A stretch of DNA of 24,075 nt. Origin: CAIZGX01 sp044371675. Lineage in GTDB: Bacteria; Bacteroidota; Bacteroidia; Flavobacteriales_D; Sanyastnellaceae. Location: positions 1 to 24,075 of the forward strand of contig JBILTF010000028.1 of NCBI GenBank assembly GCA_044371675.1. The letters run 5' to 3'. The notes below the pieces were generated by a model. It was not told the origin of the DNA. It was given only the letters and a program-made list of their open reading frames with translations, and did no database searches. This document shows positions 1-5,848 of this stretch, in pieces; the stretch's first letter is position 1; every line of letters starts with the position of its first letter. The position numbers were made by a program, and so were the translations under genes.

Positions 1-848
1 AGTTAGCACATTCGTTGTTGCGCGAGTTGTCTGCCATTCGCAGAGAAGGAAAGCAAATGAAATATTTGCGTCCAGATGCAAAGAGCCAAGTAACCGTAGA
101 GTATTCAGACGATCACAAGCCAATGGGCATTTCTGCGATTGTGGTGAGTACACAGCACGACGATTTCGATAAGGAAGCGAAGATGTTGGCGAATATTAAG
201 GAAGATGTTCGCACCATCTTGATTCCTCGCGTTATGAAGAAGCAACCGAAGCGCATTCAGAAGTTGTTTGATGGGAAGTATGCGTTGCATGTGAATCCGA
301 CAGGAAAGTTCGTAATTGGTGGTCCGCACGGCGACACTGGATTAACTGGAAGAAAGATTATTGTAGATACTTATGGTGGAAAAGGTGCACACGGTGGTGG
401 AGCATTCAGCGGAAAAGATCCAAGTAAGGTAGACCGCAGCGCAGCTTATGCTATGCGTCACATTGCGAAGAACTTGGTGGCAGCTGGAGTGTGTGACGAA
501 GTGTTGGTACAGGTGGCTTATGCCATTGGAGTTGCGAAGCCAGTAGGGTTTTATGTGAATACTTATGGTACATCGCGAGTAGCTATGAATGACGGTCAAA
601 TCGCAGGTTTAATTTCGAAGAATGTCGGAATGACTCCATACGAGATTGAAACGCGTTTCAATTTGCGGACACCTATCTACAAAGAAACAGCTAGTTTCGG
701 TCACATGGGAAGAACACCAAAGACGGTAACGAAGACATTCAAGATGCCAAACGGTCAGAAGCCAAAAACCATGAAGGTGAATTTATTCCCTTGGGAAGAA
801 ACGGCAGAGACTTCGAAAATGTATAAGAAGATTTTTGGAATTAAATAA
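1..848 (+). CDS. metK: S-adenosylmethionine synthetase, C-terminal two thirds (5' end outside the window)
   Basis: The reading frame is open from base 3, so the gene starts before the window; 281 residues are visible of a family usually near 420. The enzyme makes S-adenosylmethionine from methionine and ATP in the cytoplasm. The visible part carries the family signatures GGPHGDTGLTGRK and, further on, GGGAFSGKDPSKVDRSAAY, which line the ATP and phosphate sites and the dimer interface. The C-terminus is complete and ends in a lysine-rich stretch followed by TAA. An internal TTG at base 15 could be read as a start, but the conserved sequence continues upstream of it, so it is not the start. A strong hairpin with a T-run follows directly, so transcription probably ends here. 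The neighbour downstream is convergent. Product identity is very secure; only the N-terminal catalytic part is unseen. Confidence 0.97.
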   Translation, partial: LAHSLLRELSAIRREGKQMKYLRPDAKSQVTVEYSDDHKPMGISAIVVSTQHDDFDKEAKMLANIKEDVRTILIPRVMKKQPKRIQKLFDGKYALHVNPTGKFVIGGPHGDTGLTGRKIIVDTYGGKGAHGGGAFSGKDPSKVDRSAAYAMRHIAKNLVAAGVCDEVLVQVAYAIGVAKPVGFYVNTYGTSRVAMNDGQIAGLISKNVGMTPYEIETRFNLRTPIYKETASFGHMGRTPKTVTKTFKMPNGQKPKTMKVNLFPWEETAETSKMYKKIFGIK

Positions 849-853
849 TATTG

Positions 854-880
854 AAAAGCCCTCGAGAGAGGGCTTTTTTT
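854..880 (+). terminator. Rho-independent terminator after metK
   Basis: AAAAGCCCTC pairs perfectly with GAGGGCTTTT around a GAGA loop, and the T-run continues to 880. The hairpin starts a few bases after the metK stop. Read from the other strand the same stem is followed by only four Ts, so it may also serve the convergent gene ending at 894, less efficiently. Confidence 0.92.
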
Positions 881-893
881 GTGGTCATTGTTT

Positions 894-1442
894 TCAATCT
901 TGAATCAAGTATTGTTGATACTCAGACTTATTCCACCTATAAATAATCGCGAAACATCCACCTATTAGAATGGAGTAGATAATTGGTGCGCTGTGAATCG
1001 ATCTGTAATATTCTGAGTTGTGAATGAGTATCCACATAAGTGTTGAAACCAATCCGGCGTAAGCCAGGCATTTGGTAAGCACTTCACCCATGTAATTGTT
1101 GAAGCGATTTAACGATGAAGGAAGTTTGTACAGCGTTGCGAACCATTGGTCTTTGTATCCTAAGAATAAGAACGCCACAAAGTGATTGAATGAATATCCT
1201 TTTTCTTCAGGAAGGAGATTGGTGGGTTTGTAAGTTCGGACGTAAAAGGCGAATAGAGCATAAGCTGTTAGACAGCCGAGTATAATGAGCAATACTGACC
1301 ACGAAGAGACGCCCGCTACTGTTACTAATGGATTCGCCTCTTTCGAAAGATCTGGAGTAAGCGTGTGCGTGCAATACGCGTCGTAGCTTCTGGAAAATAA
1401 GATCCAAATTGTAAGGGTGAAGAATTTGAGGTGTTTTTTCAT
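894..1442 (-). CDS. Unknown integral membrane protein
   Basis: This 182-residue protein is not recognised. It begins with a basic MKKH and a hydrophobic stretch (about residues 5-20) that could be a signal peptide or first membrane helix. Further hydrophobic segments lie at about 47-68, 118-140 and 150-168. Between the second and third is a soluble stretch with aromatic residues (GYKDQWFATLYKLP) and a run of small polar residues. No catalytic motif is visible. It converges on metK, and the metK terminator lies between the two genes. The next gene upstream on the same strand ends 50 bp away, so it could be the last gene of the 2326-894 unit. The reading frame has normal codon use for the region and no competing long frame, so it is probably real, but its function cannot be called. 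Confidence 0.7.
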   Translation of the reverse strand: MKKHLKFFTLTIWILFSRSYDAYCTHTLTPDLSKEANPLVTVAGVSSWSVLLIILGCLTAYALFAFYVRTYKPTNLLPEEKGYSFNHFVAFLFLGYKDQWFATLYKLPSSLNRFNNYMGEVLTKCLAYAGLVSTLMWILIHNSEYYRSIHSAPIIYSILIGGCFAIIYRWNKSEYQQYLIQD

Positions 1443-1492
1443 TTGAATATTTCGATAGGTCTTTGCAGCGTGTAATTTGAATGTAGATTGTA

Positions 1493-1867
1493 CTAGGTGG
1501 TTTTATTTGCTCTCAGAATTTTCTCCATCTTCTTTCCCTTCGCTAGTTCATCGACAAGCTTATCGAGGTATCGAACTTTTTGGGTGAGTGGATTTTGTAA
1601 TTCTTCAATTCGATATCCGCAAATGAGTCCAGTTATAAGATTTGCATTCGGATGCAACTTGGCTTTTTGAAAGAAGATGTCGAAGGTTCCATTCTGCTTG
1701 ATAAGTTCCTGCATTTCTTTTTCATTGAATCCCGTTAGCCAGGAAATGACTTCATTCAATTCTTCAATAGTTCTTCCTTTTGAAACAACCTTTTTTATGT
1801 ACAGCGGATAAACCTCAGCAAATGTGAGTTTGGCAATCTTTGCGTTATGTTCGGGTGTGGTGTTCAT
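1493..1867 (-). CDS. DUF2200 family protein
   Basis: A 124-residue cytoplasmic protein matching the small DUF2200 family over its full length. Recognisable family features are the N-terminal segment with FAEVYPLYIKKV, then KGRT, the EVISWLTGF stretch, the central LITGLICGYRIEE and the C-terminal RYLDKLVDELAKGKKMEKILR. Biochemical function is unknown for the family. Its ATG follows the TAA of the upstream SRPBCC gene with no base between, which suggests translational coupling and a shared transcript. Nothing is truncated. The family assignment comes from recalled sequence features, not from a search. Confidence 0.88.
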   Translation of the reverse strand: MNTTPEHNAKIAKLTFAEVYPLYIKKVVSKGRTIEELNEVISWLTGFNEKEMQELIKQNGTFDIFFQKAKLHPNANLITGLICGYRIEELQNPLTQKVRYLDKLVDELAKGKKMEKILRANKTT

Positions 1868-2326
1868 TTACTTCTCGCAAAATTCTTTTAACTCTTTAAG
1901 TGCATTTGGAAACGCTTCGCTCATGTAAGTGGTGAATTCTTCAGCAGTGTCGAGATCAACAGTTACCGAAGTAGCGCCATCAATTTCTTCAAATGTGTAA
2001 TTCTCAAATCCATTTGCCCATTTTTCAACTTGAGGGCCTGTTGTAATTTCAATGTTATTTTGAACCAATCCATAATTACGAATGGATACAAACTGATTCG
2101 GAATTACATCGAAGATCTCCGATACCATTCCCGCTTTCTTTCCTTTATCATCGGTTCCAATAAATAACATTTTGCTTCCCTTTTCCCAACTGCCTTCAAA
2201 GGTAGATGTGGGATTGAACTTCGCTGTCCATTGCTCGTAAGATGATTTGGTGCTAATGCCCAACATGTTGTCATAGACCTTACTTGCAGGGGCGTTGATG
2301 TGGACGGTGAATTGAAGTTTTTTCAT
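1868..2326 (-). CDS. SRPBCC (START/AHSA1-like) domain protein
   Basis: A 152-residue single-domain protein. The opening strand with INAPASKVYDNML is the typical start of the helix-grip fold: a first beta strand and then the helix that follows INAPA. The middle holds alternating strands with SFEGSW/KGSKMLF-like turns, and a long C-terminal helix contains the FPNALKELKEFCE region. The fold makes a deep hydrophobic cavity that binds lipids, polyketides or stress-related ligands; the ligand cannot be told here. The gene probably forms a two-gene unit with the DUF2200 gene, because its stop codon abuts that gene's start codon. Fold assignment is fairly secure; physiological role is unknown. Confidence 0.87.
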   Translation of the reverse strand: MKKLQFTVHINAPASKVYDNMLGISTKSSYEQWTAKFNPTSTFEGSWEKGSKMLFIGTDDKGKKAGMVSEIFDVIPNQFVSIRNYGLVQNNIEITTGPQVEKWANGFENYTFEEIDGATSVTVDLDTAEEFTTYMSEAFPNALKELKEFCEK

Positions 2327-2375
2327 GATGATTTTTGTTTTGTTTTATGCGGGTTCGTTTTAAAGATCATGAATG

Positions 2376-2828
2376 CTAATTAATATTCACCGGACAATTC
2401 AAACTATTCGCAATGAAGCAATGTTTGTGTGCTTTTTCATGCAATGCCGCAAGCTGATTTTCATCTTCCGGATTTTGAAATGTTGCAATTGGATGCAGCG
2501 TTATTTCTGTAAACTTTCCAATTCCGTTTGAATCAATAACCAACGTGCCTTGGGGTTTGTCTGTGTAGGCCGTTACAATCACTCCAGCATCTGCGCAGCA
2601 ATGCAAGAACCACAACATGTGACACGAAGACACGGAATACAACAACATGTCTTCCGGATTATACAAGGTCGCATCACCGCGAAACTCCGGCGCAGAAGAG
2701 CAGGCGATGGGCGACTTCCCTTCAGCAGACAACGTGTGATTGCGCGAATATTCAGTATAAGCTGAAGTTCCTGTCCCCAGGTTTCCAGTCCATTCTATGT
2801 TTGCTGTGAAGGCGTGTTGGTGGCTCAT
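2376..2828 (-). CDS. OsmC/Ohr-family protein (possible thiol peroxidase)
   Basis: A 150-residue cytoplasmic protein with the OsmC layout. It has an N-terminal strand region, a central helix bearing the first conserved cysteine (SSCHMLWFLHCC, about residues 67-78) and a later helix with the second (KHCFIANSLNCPV, near the C-terminus). In OsmC and Ohr proteins these two cysteines reduce organic hydroperoxides. Here each region carries an additional cysteine, so the exact pair is not certain. The segment after the start, with EWTGN and GTGTSAYTEYSRNH, matches the subfamily often annotated as OsmC family peroxiredoxin. It lies 49 bp upstream of the SRPBCC gene on the same strand. Upstream lies hairpin array A. 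A single-gene transcript or read-through into SRPBCC are both possible. Confidence 0.88.
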   Translation of the reverse strand: MSHQHAFTANIEWTGNLGTGTSAYTEYSRNHTLSAEGKSPIACSSAPEFRGDATLYNPEDMLLYSVSSCHMLWFLHCCADAGVIVTAYTDKPQGTLVIDSNGIGKFTEITLHPIATFQNPEDENQLAALHEKAHKHCFIANSLNCPVNIN

Positions 2829-2879
2829 GATTTTTTGTGGAAAGTTAGTTCTCTCGGTAATATTAAGAAGAATGTACTT

Positions 2880-2947
2880 TCCTACGGATTAATCCTTCGG
2901 ATCAATCACTGCGTGATCAATCACCTTCGGCGATCAATCCTTCGGAT
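2880..2947. repeat. Hairpin array A: four or five micro-hairpins with CA linkers
   Basis: Units in order are TCC-TAC-GGA (2880-2888), ATCC-TTC-GGAT (2892-2902), ATCAC-TGC-GTGAT (2905-2917), ATCACC-TTC-GGCGAT (2920-2934) and ATCC-TTC-GGAT (2937-2947). The last four are separated by exactly CA, so each junction reads GATCAAT. All loops are three bases. The fourth unit has one A/C mismatch on the + strand, which becomes a G-U wobble in RNA of the - strand. The array lies between osmC-like (start 2828) and fic (stop 2963), both on the - strand. Confidence 0.85.
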
Positions 2948-2962
2948 GAATTATGCAGTGCC

Positions 2963-3844
2963 TCACTCATTCTCTTCGTAGTAGTACGAATAATCAATTC
3001 CTTTCATGAACATCTCACGATCATTGATTTTCGTGGTTAATGCATTTTGAAGAAGGGTTTTTAAAACTTCGCTCTTTGTTGGGCTCATAACCATGGCTGC
3101 CATGTATTCACGTTTGCCGATTTGACTCCAATCGATACACTTATGAATGCGTTTTTTAAGAATTAAATCAAGCCAAACACGCGCGCTTCGTCCATTGCCT
3201 TCCATAAAAGGATGAGCGATGTTCATCTCAATATACTTCGAAACAATTTCATCAAAGGTTGACTCAGGCATCAACTCAATTTGCTTCAGATTTTCAACCA
3301 AGAATTTCGACATGGCAAATTGAAATCCGCCTTTTGAAATGTTCTTCTGCCTTATCTGTCCCGCAAATTCATAAAGTCCACCAAACAAGTAGGCATGAAT
3401 TTGCTGCAGGCCTTTTGTGGTTCCGACTTCGATTGATTGAATTAAATTTCCTTCAAATAGGGTATAAGCTTTTTTCTTGCTTTGTCCATCTAGACTGTCT
3501 TCGCTGTATATGAACCAATCAAGGAATTGAAGGCCGCCATTTTTAGGAAATGTTTTAGCAAGGGCTGAAACTCCTTCGCTATCGAGCATATCAGTTTTAT
3601 ACATTTTGCCATCCGCAGCAGAAAGTTTCAGTTGGTTAGTAATACTAACCAACTGATTGTTTTCCTTCTTAAGCTTAGTCTTCAGATATTTCCAATAGTT
3701 TCGACTCTTCGAATAATCATTTTCATTGTTAATAGCAGCAACAACATCCAAAACAGAAAACCACCACTTGGAATTTTCTTCATCCCAAACAGCACGAACT
3801 TCGCGGTCATTAAAGAATCGGATGGAAATTTTGCTCTTGCTCAT
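2963..3844 (-). CDS. Fic/DOC protein with N-terminal Bro-N-like DNA-binding domain
   Basis: A 293-residue protein of two parts. Residues 1 to about 115 resemble the Bro-N/phage antirepressor domain: an IRFF strand, a WWFSVLDVV segment, a YWKYLK helix, and QLKLSAADGK leading to SEGV and FLDWF. Residues about 125-293 are a Fic domain with YEFAGQIR and NISKGG ahead of the canonical motif HPFMEGNGR at 211-219, which holds the catalytic His211, Glu215 and Arg219. Such enzymes usually transfer AMP from ATP to a target protein. The C-terminus ends with Ser286-YYY-Glu290, which fits the SxxxE inhibitory helix of class III Fic proteins, although Glu replaces the usual Gly/Asn next to it. The DNA-binding part suggests self-regulation or promoter targeting (inference). 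It stands alone, divergent from dnaB, with hairpin arrays on both sides; no antitoxin gene is adjacent. Confidence 0.93.
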   Translation of the reverse strand: MSKSKISIRFFNDREVRAVWDEENSKWWFSVLDVVAAINNENDYSKSRNYWKYLKTKLKKENNQLVSITNQLKLSAADGKMYKTDMLDSEGVSALAKTFPKNGGLQFLDWFIYSEDSLDGQSKKKAYTLFEGNLIQSIEVGTTKGLQQIHAYLFGGLYEFAGQIRQKNISKGGFQFAMSKFLVENLKQIELMPESTFDEIVSKYIEMNIAHPFMEGNGRSARVWLDLILKKRIHKCIDWSQIGKREYMAAMVMSPTKSEVLKTLLQNALTTKINDREMFMKGIDYSYYYEENE

Positions 3845-3906
3845 ACTCTATGTAAAAATAACTCTTTCTATTCGACATCTCAAGTCTTCAGGTTAATTAT
3901 AAAATA

Positions 3907-3968
3907 GGAATTACGTAGTAGGAATAAAATCTTCGATTTTCCAATTACGAAGTAGGAATAACGAAGTT
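3907..3968. repeat. Hairpin array B: four micro-hairpins with GGAAT linkers
   Basis: The pattern is GGAAT, TAC-GTA-GTA (3912-3920), GGAAT, AAAATC-TTC-GATTTT (3926-3940), CCAAT, TAC-GAA-GTA (3946-3954), GGAAT, AAC-GAA-GTT (3960-3968). Every hairpin has a three-base loop and the linkers are all five bases. The array sits in the 239-bp divergent region between fic and dnaB, about 60 bp upstream of fic and 115 bp upstream of the dnaB ATG. Apart from the array and the dnaB -7 box at 4052-4059, I see nothing else definite in this intergenic stretch. Confidence 0.8.
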
Positions 3969-4051
3969 CCCGTAACGCAATTCAAGTTATTCACAAAGTA
4001 TCTTCAACCCAAGTTGTAAAACTTTTGCCCCCAACATCGAACAGTCTGAGC

Positions 4052-4059
4052 TAATTTTG
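4052..4059 (+). promoter_or_regulatory. Candidate dnaB promoter -7 box (TAATTTTG)
   Basis: TAATTTTG matches the Bacteroidota -7 consensus TAnnTTTG exactly. A TTTTG at 4023-4027 could be the -33 element, but the spacing of 24 bases is slightly long. Transcription would start near 4065, giving a leader of roughly 20 nt to the ATG at 4084. A TTG codon in frame at 4057 lies inside this box, which argues against it as the start codon. Confidence 0.5.
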
Positions 4060-4083
4060 AAGTCCTCCTCGAACCGAATACCT

Positions 4084-5679
4084 ATGGCAACCGATAATAA
4101 CTACAAACCGAAAAATCCACGCAAAGACAGAGTTTCAGCTATTCGCGACTTCATGCCGGCGAACGAAATGGGGAAACTTCCGCCACAAGCCGTTGATTTG
4201 GAAGAGGCAGTTCTCGGGGCCATGCTGCTCGAAGGGAAATCGCTGAACGCGGTTATCGACATCCTGAAACCCGATTCGTTTTACAAAGAAGCAAACGGAG
4301 ACATCTTCGAGGCCATTCGAGAATTATTCGGCGCCGGGCAAGCGGTAGATATTCTAACCGTTACCCAAGCCCTTCGCAAAGCCGGGAAACTCGACTTCGT
4401 GGGCGGACCGCTCTACATTTCGCAACTCACCAACCGCGTAGCGTCAACAGCGAACATTGAAACTCACGCACGTATCGTTTCACAAAAATTCATTCAACGT
4501 GAATTAATACGCGTTTCGAATGAAATTATTAAGGCAGCCTACGACGAAACCACTGATACCTTCGACTTGCTAGACAAAGCAGAAAGTAACATCTTCGAAG
4601 TAGCAGAAGGAAACATTCGAAAGTCTTCCGATAAAATGAGTACACTCGTGAAGTCTGCCATGGAAGCAATTGAATTAGCCAGAAAGAACAAAGACGGAAT
4701 TAGCGGGACACCAACTGGATTCAACGCAGTAGATAAACTTACTGGCGGATGGCAGAAGTCAGACATGATCGTTATCGCGGCTCGTCCGGGTATGGGAAAA
4801 ACGGCGTTCGTTCTATCAATGGCTCGAAACGTAGCTGTCGACTTCAAACGTCCAGTTGCGGTTTTTTCGCTCGAGATGTCCGGTGTTCAATTGGTGCAAC
4901 GTTTGATCGCCAGCGAAACGGAAATCAATTCCGAGAAACTTCGTAAAGGACAGCTGAAAGATTACGAATTGACGCAGCTTCACCATCAAGTGGTGAACTT
5001 GTCTGAAGCACCGATATATATAGACGATACCCCAGCACTTTCGGTTTTCGAATTGCGTGCGAAATGTCGTCGCTTAAAGTCGAACCACGGCATAGAACTG
5101 ATCATCATCGACTACTTGCAACTCATGACCGCCGGCGAAGGCAAAGGCGGAAACCGCGAACAAGAAATCTCTGCTATCTCACGTTCCATTAAACAAATTG
5201 CGAAAGAACTCGATGTCCCTGTAATTGCCCTTTCGCAATTGTCACGTTCCGTAGAAACGCGCGGCGGAGACAAGCGCCCAATGCTTTCCGACTTACGTGA
5301 ATCAGGCGCGATTGAACAAGATGCCGATATCGTAGGATTTATATACCGTCCAGAATATTACGGACTAACCGAATTCAACGACAACGAACGTACACCTTCT
5401 CAAGGTTTGGCTGAATTAATTATTGCGAAACACCGTAACGGTGGACTCGATAACATTCGACTGCGATTCATCGCGAACCTTGCGAAGTTCGCCGATGTCG
5501 ACGGTTACAACTTCAACAACGATTTTAACGGAGGGTCAACTGAAGCCAGAGCTATTCCTGCGAACAATGCCTTCCTCGATAGCGGTGCCACAACCATTAC
5601 AGTCTCTTCGAAGATGAATGATGACTTAGGAGATGATGAGGACTTTACGTTCACTGGCGGGGAGGAATCGCCTTTTTAG
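4084..5679 (+). CDS. dnaB: Replicative DNA helicase DnaB
   Basis: The main replication-fork helicase; from the ATG at 4084 it has 531 residues. The N-terminal domain opens with the typical PPQAVDLEEAVLGAML (about residues 35-50), which mediates hexamer packing and primase contact. The RecA-like domain carries the Walker A region ARPGMGKTAF with Lys239, and Walker B LIIIDYLQLM with Asp343. It continues with NREQEISAISRSIKQIAKEL, then ALSQLSRSVE and the LRESGAIEQDADIV motif. The frame also opens at a TTG at 4057, but that codon sits inside the promoter box, and the ATG gives the usual start of Bacteroidota DnaB. No intein is present. The tail beyond residue 490 is acidic and ends in EESPF; its last four codons lie within hairpin array C. 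It stands alone on the + strand, divergent from fic and convergent with the mannosidase gene. Confidence 0.97.
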   Translation: MATDNNYKPKNPRKDRVSAIRDFMPANEMGKLPPQAVDLEEAVLGAMLLEGKSLNAVIDILKPDSFYKEANGDIFEAIRELFGAGQAVDILTVTQALRKAGKLDFVGGPLYISQLTNRVASTANIETHARIVSQKFIQRELIRVSNEIIKAAYDETTDTFDLLDKAESNIFEVAEGNIRKSSDKMSTLVKSAMEAIELARKNKDGISGTPTGFNAVDKLTGGWQKSDMIVIAARPGMGKTAFVLSMARNVAVDFKRPVAVFSLEMSGVQLVQRLIASETEINSEKLRKGQLKDYELTQLHHQVVNLSEAPIYIDDTPALSVFELRAKCRRLKSNHGIELIIIDYLQLMTAGEGKGGNREQEISAISRSIKQIAKELDVPVIALSQLSRSVETRGGDKRPMLSDLRESGAIEQDADIVGFIYRPEYYGLTEFNDNERTPSQGLAELIIAKHRNGGLDNIRLRFIANLAKFADVDGYNFNNDFNGGSTEARAIPANNAFLDSGATTITVSSKMNDDLGDDEDFTFTGGEESPF

Positions 5680-5848
5680 GCGACGAATGTTGGCAAAGCC
5701 AACGAATGCCTTTGGCGAATGTCTTCGACGATGCTTCGCAAGATTAATTAAAGTCCTTCGGACATTCGTTGGCAAAGCCAACATTCGCCATGGGCATTCG
5801 TCCTTCGGACATTCGTTGGCTTTGCCAACATTCGTCTGAAAGACATTC
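5665..5848. repeat. Hairpin array C: eleven micro-hairpins with GAAT/ATTC linkers
   Basis: The left arm has GAAT linkers (5665, 5685, 5704, 5717) and hairpins TCGCC-TTTTTA-GGCGA (5668-5683), GTTGGC-AAA-GCCAAC (5689-5703), GCC-TTT-GGC (5708-5716), GTC-TTC-GAC (5721-5729) and TGC-TTC-GCA (5732-5740). The centre is AT-rich with the palindrome TTAATTAA (5744-5751). The right arm has ATTC linkers and hairpins GTCC-TTC-GGAC (5753-5763), GTTGGC-AAA-GCCAAC (5768-5782), GCC-ATG-GGC (5787-5795), GTCC-TTC-GGAC (5800-5810), GTTGGC-TTT-GCCAAC (5815-5829) and GTCT-GAA-AGAC (5834-5844). The array fills the region between the convergent dnaB and mannosidase stop codons, where no standard terminator is seen. 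Confidence 0.93.

Noticed and set aside
2963..3844. Classic Fic toxin-antitoxin pair
   Set aside because: No small antitoxin gene is adjacent. The inhibitory motif appears to lie at the protein's own C-terminus (class III layout).
4057..4083. TTG start for dnaB at 4057
   Set aside because: The codon lies inside the TAATTTTG promoter box, and the ATG at 4084 gives the normal N-terminus.
5665..5848. CRISPR array
   Set aside because: The repeated units are self-complementary and vary in sequence, linkers are only four bases, there are no unique 30-40-base spacers, and no cas genes are present.
5665..5848. Integron attC sites
   Set aside because: Units are 9-16 bases with three-base loops. attC sites are far longer with conserved core sites, and there is no integrase or gene-cassette pattern.
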